The notes under the pieces are model-generated. The model made no database searches. It saw nothing but the letters and a program-made list of their open reading frames with translations, and was not told the DNA's origin. Source: Spirochaetales bacterium (GTDB lineage Bacteria; Spirochaetota; Leptospiria; Leptospirales; Leptonemataceae). Taken from it: a stretch of 64,000 nucleotides of DNA. The DNA is taken from assembly GCA_015075425.1 (NCBI GenBank), contig JABTUL010000001.1, forward strand, positions 1,922,001 to 1,986,000, read 5' to 3'. The translations under genes were made by a program, and so were the position numbers. Each line of letters begins with the position of its first letter. The stretch's first letter is position 1. Shown piece after piece: positions 53,327 to 62,383 of the stretch.

Positions 53327-54600
53327 TTTTTCCGTCGCAGGAAAGCCGGGGTATCGTAATCGTCCGGATCATAGGCAGTGCGGCGCGGGGCCGGCGTACG
53401 CTCCGGGGGCGCCGGGCGCGGCACGCGCACAATGCGATCCACTTCCGGCTCCACTTCATCATACTCGGCTACCGCGCTGGGGATGTCAGCCGATGGGAGA
53501 ACCGGAGTCCGGCGTTCCTGGGCCCCCTCGCGGGCCTGATGATGAATCGGCGGATGATGCGGAGCCCGTAAAGACACGGCCTGCTGCTCCGGCAATTCAT
53601 AACTTTTCCATATCTTTTGCTCCTCCACGGGATGGTGCTCTTTCTTGCGATCAAAGCCTGTAGCAATGACCGTCACCCGAATGCTATCGGTTATGGAAGG
53701 ATCTTTGGCCAGTCCAATGATGATGTTGGCATCGGAATCGACCTGGGCTGTAATCAGCTCCGCTACCTCTTTCCATTCTGAAATGGACATGTCTTCACCA
53801 CCGGTAACGTTGATGAGTATGGCGCGAGCCCCGGCAATTGATGTATCCTCGAGAAGGACATTGCTGATGGCCTGATTCACGGCATCCTGCACCCGATTTT
53901 CACCGGAACCCTCTCCCGCGCCCATTATGGCATCGCCGGTCTGACCCATTATGGAGCGAACATCAGCGAAGTCTACATTTACAAGTCCGGCTGTATTGAT
54001 GAGGTCTGAAATGCCTTTCACGGCATTGAGCAAAATTTCATCTACCATGCGGAAGGCCACGTCAACGGATGTATTGCGATCCACGATTTTAAAGATCGAA
54101 TCATTTTTGATAGTGATCAGGGTATCGACTTTGTCGCGCAGCTGGGCCAGTCCGCGGCGGGCCAGATCCATGCGTCGATTCCCTTCGTAATGAAACGGTA
54201 GAGTGACAACACCAACCGTCAGTGCTCCCTGCTCGCGGGCAATTCCGGCCACGACCGGGGCAGCTCCGGTACCCGTGCCGCCGCCCATACCGGCGGTCAC
54301 GAAAACCATATCGGCACCCTTGACGGCCTGTTCGATACGATCACGATCTTCCTGGGCTGCCTTGTAGCCAATGTCCGGGTCACCGCCCGCACCCATTCCA
54401 CGGGTGGTGCGCTGGCCAATCTGCACGCGCTCTTCTGCAGCGGATTTCTGCAGTACCTGCTCATCGGTATTCATGACAATAAATTCCACGCCCTTAAGGC
54501 GAGCATGTATCATCCGGCTGACAGCATTCATCCCGCCACCACCCACACCAATGACCTTAATACGCGTGGGCGAATCTCTTTCTTCTTCCAGTTCGAGCAT
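53323..54600 (-). CDS. ftsZ: Cell-division GTPase FtsZ
   Basis: FtsZ polymerises at mid-cell to form the Z ring. The 425-residue protein has [18 protein letters not shown], the tubulin signature [17 protein letters not shown], the synergy-loop [11 protein letters not shown] and the catalytic T7 loop, and a long variable linker from about residue 330. The C-terminal tail ([11 protein letters not shown]) is the FtsA/ZipA-binding peptide. ATG 54600 is used; an upstream ATG at 54666 would overlap ftsA. Confidence 0.97.
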   Translation of the reverse strand: MLELEEERDSPTRIKVIGVGGGGMNAVSRMIHARLKGVEFIVMNTDEQVLQKSAAEERVQIGQRTTRGMGAGGDPDIGYKAAQEDRDRIEQAVKGADMVFVTAGMGGGTGTGAAPVVAGIAREQGALTVGVVTLPFHYEGNRRMDLARRGLAQLRDKVDTLITIKNDSIFKIVDRNTSVDVAFRMVDEILLNAVKGISDLINTAGLVNVDFADVRSIMGQTGDAIMGAGEGSGENRVQDAVNQAISNVLLEDTSIAGARAILINVTGGEDMSISEWKEVAELITAQVDSDANIIIGLAKDPSITDSIRVTVIATGFDRKKEHHPVEEQKIWKSYELPEQQAVSLRAPHHPPIHHQAREGAQERRTPVLPSADIPSAVAEYDEVEPEVDRIVRVPRPAPPERTPAPRRTAYDPDDYDTPAFLRRKK

Positions 54601-54613
54601 GTTTCTGACCTTC

Positions 54614-55831
54614 TTAAAAATTCTCAACCAGCCAGCGACGCATCCGCGCAAAAACTCCCCGTTCATCGTCTGCGTACACAGAACGATGAACGGGGCCCTG
54701 CTGACTCATGTACCGAAGCAAACCGACCGCTGTTGCATACTCCGGACCGGAGACCCGGTCCGCAAAACCACCCACACCGGAAGGAGACGCCACGACAGCA
54801 GGCAGGCCCAGAACCTGCTCTGCCAGATCGGCAGTTCCTTCCAGAAGCGCTGCTCCGCCCGTCAGAATCAAACCACCCCCCAGGGCCGATTTTCTTCCAG
54901 ACTTGAGAAGCTCAGCATCCACCAGCTCAAAAATTTCACGCATTCGCGGCTCAACAATGTAAGCAATATCCTGGCGCAAAATCCAGCGCGCCGGACGACC
55001 GGGCGTTCCCGGCAATTCCACTTTCTCGATGGGGTCCACCAGACTTTCCAGGGCCACACCGCTTGTCTTTTTGACGATCTCTGCCGCATCAAAGGGAATC
55101 TTAAGACCAATGGAAAGGTCCTGCGTTACATGGTTGCCGCCCAGAGGAAGGACAGCGCTATAAAACACTCCCCCATCCAGAAAAACAATAACATCCACGA
55201 CGCCTCCGCCTGTATCAACAAGGACAACTCCCAGATCCTTCTCTCCCGCGGAGAGTTCAACGGAGGCGGAGGCCAGCGAGCTCATCACAATTTCATCGAT
55301 GTGGATGCCTGCAGCAGTTACCGCCTTTTCCAGGTTGCCAATAGCTGTTGTGCTGGCTGTGACTATGTGGACATCTGCCTCAAGCCGGACCCCGGTCATG
55401 CCAACGGGATCGCGGACCCCTGATTGATCATCTACGGCAAATTCGCGGGAAAGAACATGGATCACTTCTTGATCAGCAGGGATCCGTATATTCTGCGCAC
55501 CCTCAATGACCCGCAGGACATCGGCCTGTGTGACAACACGCTCGCGATTGGTGATCGCCACCACTCCGCGGGAATTGTCGCCACGCAAGTGTTTACCGCT
55601 AATATTTACGGAGGCTCCCTCCACAACGAGTCCGCTCATGAGTTCCGCTTCGCGGACCGCCTCCCGCAGAGCCTGGACTGTAGCGTCAATATTCACAATG
55701 GCACCGGCACGCACTCCGCGGGACGGACTGCAGCCCACTCCCAGAACATCCAGACGCCCTTCCTCGCTGCGCCCCACCAGGACACGCACAAGACTCGAAC
55801 CGATATCAATGGCGCAAAGATAATCTTTCAT
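54614..55831 (-). CDS. ftsA: Cell-division protein FtsA
   Basis: FtsA anchors FtsZ to the membrane and has an actin fold. The 405-residue protein begins [18 protein letters not shown] (phosphate-1), then contains the 1C domain region ([19 protein letters not shown]), [20 protein letters not shown] and [16 protein letters not shown], the actin-type phosphate-2 and adenosine motifs. The C-terminus ([11 protein letters not shown]) is an amphipathic helix for membrane attachment. The start overlaps ftsQ by ATGA and ftsZ follows after 13 bases. Confidence 0.96.
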   Translation of the reverse strand: MKDYLCAIDIGSSLVRVLVGRSEEGRLDVLGVGCSPSRGVRAGAIVNIDATVQALREAVREAELMSGLVVEGASVNISGKHLRGDNSRGVVAITNRERVVTQADVLRVIEGAQNIRIPADQEVIHVLSREFAVDDQSGVRDPVGMTGVRLEADVHIVTASTTAIGNLEKAVTAAGIHIDEIVMSSLASASVELSAGEKDLGVVLVDTGGGVVDVIVFLDGGVFYSAVLPLGGNHVTQDLSIGLKIPFDAAEIVKKTSGVALESLVDPIEKVELPGTPGRPARWILRQDIAYIVEPRMREIFELVDAELLKSGRKSALGGGLILTGGAALLEGTADLAEQVLGLPAVVASPSGVGGFADRVSGPEYATAVGLLRYMSQQGPVHRSVYADDERGVFARMRRWLVENF

Positions 55832-56586
55832 ATGCCGGGCACAAACAGGACATCGGCTCCGCGCAGATCAAATACTCCGCGGAATTTTTTTTCCTGCTCC
55901 ATGAATGCAAAGGCCGCATAAAGGCGTTTGATATTGCGTCCATCCAGTCCACCGGCCAGCTCCATACGTGCACCGGCCATAGTAAAAAGGGAAAGCTCAC
56001 CCGCCTTGCCGGGACGCATTTCAGAAATACGCGATGCCATTTCTGGATGATCTTTTTTGAGCAATCGAAATCCAGCGAGCAATTGATAGAGTGTCATATC
56101 CCGAAATCGATCCAGACTGCGCTCAAAATTACCGCTGACCAGCGGTACATTCTTGCAGCGAACTTTATTTTCTGATATAATAAAAAGATCATAGTCTATT
56201 TCAAATAACAGCTCTTCCGTCAAGCCGGTTCTCACGATGGCCGCACACTCGCGCTCCCGGACCAATAAAATCAACCTTGAACCTTCACGCTTCCAGGAAA
56301 AATCCAAAATGGCCGGTAGCATGAGCAATCGTTTACGCAGGGCCTTCAGCTCCTGTGCACGAATAGACCTGTTGATACTCAGATCCGTTAGCTCAAGAAT
56401 CTCCTGATCCGAATAGTAATGATTTCCTTCAACCTCTATCTCAGAAACCACCCTTGCGTCCTGCTCCGCCTGGAACAAAAGAAAGGCGCCCGCTCCCAGA
56501 AAAATCACAGATATTACAAAGAGCCCGAGAGTGAAATAAAGCTTCCCATTACTGTTTTCGCCAGATCCTGCTTCTGCCTGCTCCAC
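55828..56586 (-). CDS. ftsQ: Cell-division protein FtsQ/DivIB
   Basis: The 252-residue protein has one transmembrane helix (LYFTLGLFVISVIFLGAGAFLLF), a POTRA domain starting VSEIEVEGNHYYSDQEILELTDLSINRSI, and a beta domain ending in FAFMEQEKKFRGVFDLRGADVLF. That is the usual FtsQ layout, though sequence identity in this family is low. Position before ftsA and ftsZ supports the call. Start is GTG 56586 with an AGGAG that directly abuts it, so the real start might be slightly later. Confidence 0.9.
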   Translation of the reverse strand: MEQAEAGSGENSNGKLYFTLGLFVISVIFLGAGAFLLFQAEQDARVVSEIEVEGNHYYSDQEILELTDLSINRSIRAQELKALRKRLLMLPAILDFSWKREGSRLILLVRERECAAIVRTGLTEELLFEIDYDLFIISENKVRCKNVPLVSGNFERSLDRFRDMTLYQLLAGFRLLKKDHPEMASRISEMRPGKAGELSLFTMAGARMELAGGLDGRNIKRLYAAFAFMEQEKKFRGVFDLRGADVLFVPGI

Positions 56587-56611
56587 CTCCTGACCGCAGT
56601 TCCCCTTCTGG

Positions 56612-56639
56612 ATTATGTCACATTACTGTAAAGCAAGAA
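56612..56639 (-). promoter_or_regulatory. Candidate promoter upstream of ftsQAZ
   Basis: On the minus strand, TTCTTG (56639-56634) and CATAAT with a TGA extension (56617-56612) are 16 bases apart. It lies 26 bases upstream of the ftsQ start, inside the 112-base gap after murC. The match is moderate; it would give ftsQAZ its own promoter in addition to read-through from the mur genes. Confidence 0.35.
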
Positions 56640-56698
56640 TTTTTTTTCAGCTTTTTTCCGGCAAACTCCAGGCGCACCCGCACCCGCCGGAAAGCTTA

Positions 56699-58009
56699 TC
56701 ATTTATTAAGTAAATCTCGAACCATGACGGAGATGCTTCCGGCACCAAGAGACAGAACAACATAGTTGTGACCCCCGTCGGGCAGCAGAGCCCCGCTGAG
56801 TTCCTCCGGCTGCACCACGCCACCCGAGCATCCTTTGGGAAGGTGGGCGGCAATGAGCTCACTGTTCACTCCCTCAAGGGGCTCTTCCCCGGCACTGTAA
56901 AGGGGTAAAAGATACACAAAGTCGGCAAGGGACAGGGACCGGGCAAATTCCCGGAACAGTTCCTTTGTCCTGGTGTAGCGATGCGGCTGGAAAAAAACAC
57001 AGATCCGGCGGCCCGTTTTACGACGCAAGGCAGCGATGACGGCAGCTATCTCTGTAGGATGATGGCCGTAGTCATCATAGACATCCACACCAGACAACTG
57101 CCCTATAAACTCCAGCCGGCGGCTCACTCCCGGAAAGCTGGCAATGGCATCGAGCAGGGAGGCATCCAGATCGGCAGTTGAGGGAAGCAAACCCTGCTCC
57201 TTGATCAGTTCCTTGATGAGTGCCAGCGCACCCAGAGCATTGAGAGAAAGCTCCCGGCCGGGGCGCTCAATTTTTCGCCCGTTGTAGTAAAGATCTTCTC
57301 CCTGCCAGCTGGCCGGGTAAAGAGAATCGGCTGCGCCGTAGAAAATGGTGCGAGGCGCCTGAAAGGCGAGGCCGCTAAGGCCCGGATCTGCCGCGTTGAT
57401 AACCAGCGTCTGAGCTGCCGAACCAAAACGCAAAAAAGCCTGACGCAAAGAGGCAAAATCCCCGTACGTTTCCATATGGTCTCGATCGGCATTCAGGCAC
57501 AGACGGAACTGTGCCCTGCTTTTTAGGAACGATGCATCCGATTCATCGGTTTCATAAACAATGAGCTGGCCATTGCCGGCGCTGACTCCTTCGGGCAAAT
57601 AAAGGGGAGCCCCACCAACAAGAATGGCGGGATCCAGACCGATCTCACGCAGCATCCAGCCCAGAAGGCTTGTGGTCCCTGTCTTGCCGTGCGTCCCGGC
57701 AACTGCCAGCTGCAGCGAGTAGCCGCGTGCCAGCTCAAGGAGAAAATCCATGCGATGAAGGGCCCGCTCGCCGGCTGCTTGCCGTTCAGGATGATCGTGA
57801 GCAATGGCTGAACTGTATACGATTGTGCTGTATTTTTTTAATGAATCTGGATGGGGCTCGGTGAATACTTCCCAGTCTTTGCGGTCTAAAGAAAGGCTCG
57901 CGAGCCTTGGATCCGAGCCACCAATCCGGTAGCCACGCAGGGCTGCCAGCCGGGCCAGCGGTAGCATTCCTGAGCCACCCAGACCGATGAAATACGCCGA
58001 CTCCTTCAT
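56699..58009 (-). CDS. murC: UDP-N-acetylmuramate--alanine ligase
   Basis: MurC adds L-Ala to UDP-MurNAc. The 436-residue protein has the N-terminal FIGLGGSGMLPLA, the ATP loop GTHGKTGTTS, EsDESDASFL and the DDYGHHPTEIAAVIAAL and FQPHRYTR motifs that separate MurC from other Mur ligases. The start overlaps murG by ATGA. A loose inverted repeat (CCGGC...GCCGG) follows the stop in the gap to ftsQ. Confidence 0.96.
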   Translation of the reverse strand: MKESAYFIGLGGSGMLPLARLAALRGYRIGGSDPRLASLSLDRKDWEVFTEPHPDSLKKYSTIVYSSAIAHDHPERQAAGERALHRMDFLLELARGYSLQLAVAGTHGKTGTTSLLGWMLREIGLDPAILVGGAPLYLPEGVSAGNGQLIVYETDESDASFLKSRAQFRLCLNADRDHMETYGDFASLRQAFLRFGSAAQTLVINAADPGLSGLAFQAPRTIFYGAADSLYPASWQGEDLYYNGRKIERPGRELSLNALGALALIKELIKEQGLLPSTADLDASLLDAIASFPGVSRRLEFIGQLSGVDVYDDYGHHPTEIAAVIAALRRKTGRRICVFFQPHRYTRTKELFREFARSLSLADFVYLLPLYSAGEEPLEGVNSELIAAHLPKGCSGGVVQPEELSGALLPDGGHNYVVLSLGAGSISVMVRDLLNK

Positions 58010-59070
58010 GCCATCATACTTCGAATGTGTGCTGCGATGTCGGCGGCAGCGCCCGGCCGGGCGAGCGATAGAGCCGCGCGACTCATCGAAAGAAGAGCCG
58101 GGCGATCCTCCAGCATGGATCGCAGCAGATCCACAAATAGAGCCGGATCAATCGTTTCACCGTAAAGCATGCGGGCCGCACCGGCCGCAACGAGAACTTC
58201 AGCATTGGCCTTTTGATGATCATCGCTCGCAAAAGGATAAGGAATCAAAAGCATGGGAAGGCCAAAGAGCAAAGCCTCTGAAAGAACACCGGCACCTGAT
58301 CGGCAAATAAGAAGATCCGCTTTGCTGTAAAGAGAAGCCGGATCGGGATGAAATCCAAATACGGTCAGATCCTCTCCTTCGGGCCGCGGCAGACGGCGGC
58401 GAACCGGTTCCAGCTGCGACTCGCCGCACTGAAAAAGCCAGCGGACTTCCAGCAACGGCAGGGCATGCAAAATCAGGTCGTTGATCTGTGCCGAACCCTG
58501 ACTGCCGCCGAGAACCAGAATCGTGGGCTTTTCCGCAGAAGAACGTCCTGCTCTTCCGGCGGCTACCTCCGCAGCTCTTTCTTCTATAGAGGAACGCACG
58601 GGATTGCCCATTACCCGGGAATGGGCCGGTGGCCTGGCAACAGGAAGGTGGAAAAAGATCGCACGGGCTCTCGAGGTGAAGAGCCGGGTAATCCGCCCGG
58701 GCACAGCATTCTGTTCACAGAGAAAATAGGGCACAGAAAAAAAACGGCAGTAAAGTAGCGCGGGCAGCGCTGGATACCCGCCCAGGCCAACCACAAAGTG
58801 CGGTTGGAATTTCCGAAAAATTTTACGAAAGCGATACAGAGCCCGCAGCATCCGGAAGGGCAATAGAACCAGGTCGCGAAGCCCTCTTTTCAAGCTGGGC
58901 GCCGGATAGTTCTCTACCGTGACGGCATCCGGTAAACCATACAGGGTAACAGCCTGCTGGTTCTCCGGCAGGGTCAGGAACAGAGTGTTTTCAACCGCAA
59001 ACCGGGCCGCCAGGGCAAGACCGGGAGCCAGATGCCCGCCCGTCCCGCCAGCCACGATCATTACATTCAC
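58006..59070 (-). CDS. murG: UDP-GlcNAc--lipid I GlcNAc transferase MurG
   Basis: MurG makes lipid II on the inner face of the membrane. The 354-residue GT-B protein starts MIVAGGTGGHLAPGLALA, has VGLGGYPALPALL and LCEQNAVPGRITRLF, and the UDP-binding LVLGGSQGSAQIND, CRSGAGVLSEALLFGLPMLLIPYP segments. The start overlaps the CutA-like gene by ATGA. The murG-murC-ftsQAZ order is part of the usual dcw cluster, but ftsW and murB/ddl are missing. Confidence 0.96.
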   Translation of the reverse strand: MNVMIVAGGTGGHLAPGLALAARFAVENTLFLTLPENQQAVTLYGLPDAVTVENYPAPSLKRGLRDLVLLPFRMLRALYRFRKIFRKFQPHFVVGLGGYPALPALLYCRFFSVPYFLCEQNAVPGRITRLFTSRARAIFFHLPVARPPAHSRVMGNPVRSSIEERAAEVAAGRAGRSSAEKPTILVLGGSQGSAQINDLILHALPLLEVRWLFQCGESQLEPVRRRLPRPEGEDLTVFGFHPDPASLYSKADLLICRSGAGVLSEALLFGLPMLLIPYPFASDDHQKANAEVLVAAGAARMLYGETIDPALFVDLLRSMLEDRPALLSMSRAALSLARPGAAADIAAHIRSMMA

Positions 59071-59384
59071 AGCTGCTTTTTACTCAAAATGTACTGACGG
59101 AAATCGGGGCTGCCAAATTCCGCATCAATTTTGATGATTTCTGGAGCCTGGTAGGGATGCTTCTCCATGATGTACTTTTCTATGGCTGCGTAGTTCCCCT
59201 TGCGGGCCTTGAGCATAAGGCGAAATTCCTCGTCAATGGTCATCTGTCCTTCCCAGATGTACATGGTCCGCACACCGGAAAAAATCGTGGCACTCAGGAT
59301 CAGAGATTCTTCCAGCAAATCGCCAATGAATTGCTGGGCCAGATCGTCGTCATTGATAGTAGTAAAAATAATGCATTCTTCCAT
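59067..59384 (-). CDS. CutA-like protein (second paralogue)
   Basis: A 105-residue CutA-fold protein: CIIFTTINDDDLAQQFIGDLL, LSATIFSGVRTMYIWEGQMTIDEEFRLMLKARK and YQAPEIIKIDAEF...YILSKK match the ferredoxin-like strands of CutA1, including the YxWEG motif. The usual AACVN Cys region reads LSATIFSG, so the Cys is missing. It is placed between murG and pssA, with an ATGA overlap with murG, an unusual place for a CutA gene. A canonical CutA is encoded at 9387. Confidence 0.82.
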   Translation of the reverse strand: MEECIIFTTINDDDLAQQFIGDLLEESLILSATIFSGVRTMYIWEGQMTIDEEFRLMLKARKGNYAAIEKYIMEKHPYQAPEIIKIDAEFGSPDFRQYILSKKQL

Positions 59385-59388
59385 TATG

Positions 59389-60153
59389 TTACACTCTGTA
59401 AACCTGGATCACATGGATCACGAAGGCCACAAGTCCGGTCAATACATAAACCAGGGCAATGGTGAGCAGCAGGGCCGCAGCATGGGAGGGTCCGTAGCGC
59501 AAATAGAGCACAACCAGGGCCAGGACCATAAAGGAAAGAACAATGATCAGCCGTCCCCGGGAGAAGCGTCTTAGAAAGGTCACCTGGGGCTTGCTGTAGC
59601 GAATGGTACTGACCATGAGAAAGGCCATCACCAGAAACACAAGCGCTGGCAAAAAGAGCGGTAACTCAAAGAGAGCAGGATGGACAAAAACGAGCAGGGC
59701 CATGATCACACCGGCAATCGGTGACGGCAGGCCGGCGAAACTATCCGTCACGTGAACCACGTTAAATCGCGCCAGCCTGTACGCTGCACAGGCCGGGTAG
59801 ATGGCAGCCAGAGCCATGCCCAGTGGAAGCCCGGGCGGCCAGAAGGCAACATGATCGAGCTCGCGAAGCACCATGACATAAGCAAGGGCGGCCGGTGCCA
59901 CGCCAAAGGTGACGAGATCCGCCAGACTATCGAGCTGCGCACCCAGCTCGGAACCGGCCTTGAGAAGTCTTGCGGCCGCACCATCGACGCCATCACAGAG
60001 AGCTGCAAGGAATATGAGACTGCCCGCCAGTTGCAGGTTCTCCTGGCCATTTCCATGGAGGGCAAAAACAATGGCAAAGAAGCCCAGCGTTAGATTACCC
60101 AGAGTGAAAAGATTGGGCACCCAGTTGAGCTTTTTTCCGATCACAGCGCACAA
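59389..60153 (-). CDS. pssA: CDP-alcohol phosphatidyltransferase, probable PS synthase
   Basis: The 254-residue protein has six to eight transmembrane segments and the CDP-alcohol motif DGVDGAAARLLKAGSELGAQLDSLAD (DGx2ARx8Gx3Dx3D), with the substrate-side TFGVAPAALAYV downstream. Length and N-terminus (NWVPNLFTLGNLTLGFFAIVFA) resemble bacterial PssA-type phosphatidylserine synthases. It begins the minus-strand mur/fts block, divergent from groES. Phosphatidylcholine or other synthases of this family are not excluded. Confidence 0.85.
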   Translation of the reverse strand: MCAVIGKKLNWVPNLFTLGNLTLGFFAIVFALHGNGQENLQLAGSLIFLAALCDGVDGAAARLLKAGSELGAQLDSLADLVTFGVAPAALAYVMVLRELDHVAFWPPGLPLGMALAAIYPACAAYRLARFNVVHVTDSFAGLPSPIAGVIMALLVFVHPALFELPLFLPALVFLVMAFLMVSTIRYSKPQVTFLRRFSRGRLIIVLSFMVLALVVLYLRYGPSHAAALLLTIALVYVLTGLVAFVIHVIQVYRV

Positions 60154-60216
60154 ACTGCTCCCCGCTGCCCGGGCGCAAATCCTTTTCCTGACCCGGAAAG
60201 CCGATTAGCAGTCGGA

Positions 60217-60248
60217 AGCTTTTTTTGCCAGAATTTGCAAAAAAAGCT
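60217..60248. repeat. Perfect 12-bp inverted repeat in pssA-groES divergent region
   Basis: AGCTTTTTTTGC (60217-60228) and GCAAAAAAAGCT (60237-60248) are exact reverse complements separated by an eight-base spacer. It lies between the divergent pssA and groES genes, so a terminator role is unlikely for these genes. It could bind a regulator, form a cruciform, or provide A-tract bending for promoters. I have no family match. Confidence 0.6.
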
Positions 60249-60286
60249 GGACGCCGCACCCATTACCTTTTTTTTTCGCCTTCATC

Positions 60287-60311
60287 TGGCAAACGAAAGC
60301 TCTGTTTGCCA
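60287..60311 (+). promoter_or_regulatory. Putative groES operator, CIRCE-like geometry
   Basis: TGGCAAAC-N9-GTTTGCCA is a perfect 8-bp inverted repeat with a nine-base spacer, ending 36 bases before the groES ATG. CIRCE, the HrcA operator, has a 9-N9-9 layout (TTAGCACTC-N9-GAGTGCTAA), but the sequence here is different. It is probably an operator for groESL; whether HrcA or another repressor binds it is unknown. Confidence 0.6.
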
Positions 60312-60347
60312 ATGCGCTCATTTAGTTCAAATGAAAGAGGAGGAACT

Positions 60348-62293
<1,946 letters not shown>

Positions 62294-62318
62294 ATCCGTT
62301 AGCGTTAGCCCTCAGGCC

Positions 62319-62347
62319 AAAAAGCAGCCCGCAAGGGCTGCTTTTTT
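62319..62347 (+). terminator. Intrinsic terminator after groEL
   Basis: GCAGCCC-GCAA-GGGCTGC forms a perfect 7-bp stem with a GNRA-like tetraloop, preceded by A residues and followed by six T residues. It is 26 bases after the groEL stop and is a strong terminator for the groESL transcript. Confidence 0.9.
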
Positions 62348-62383
62348 ATTGTCTCGCCATCCAGACCGAATTTTTTCTCTTTC

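Noticed and set aside
60250-60347. Canonical CIRCE element upstream of groES
   Set aside because: TTAGCACTC-N9-GAGTGCTAA is not present; only the differently composed repeat at 60287-60311 has similar geometry.
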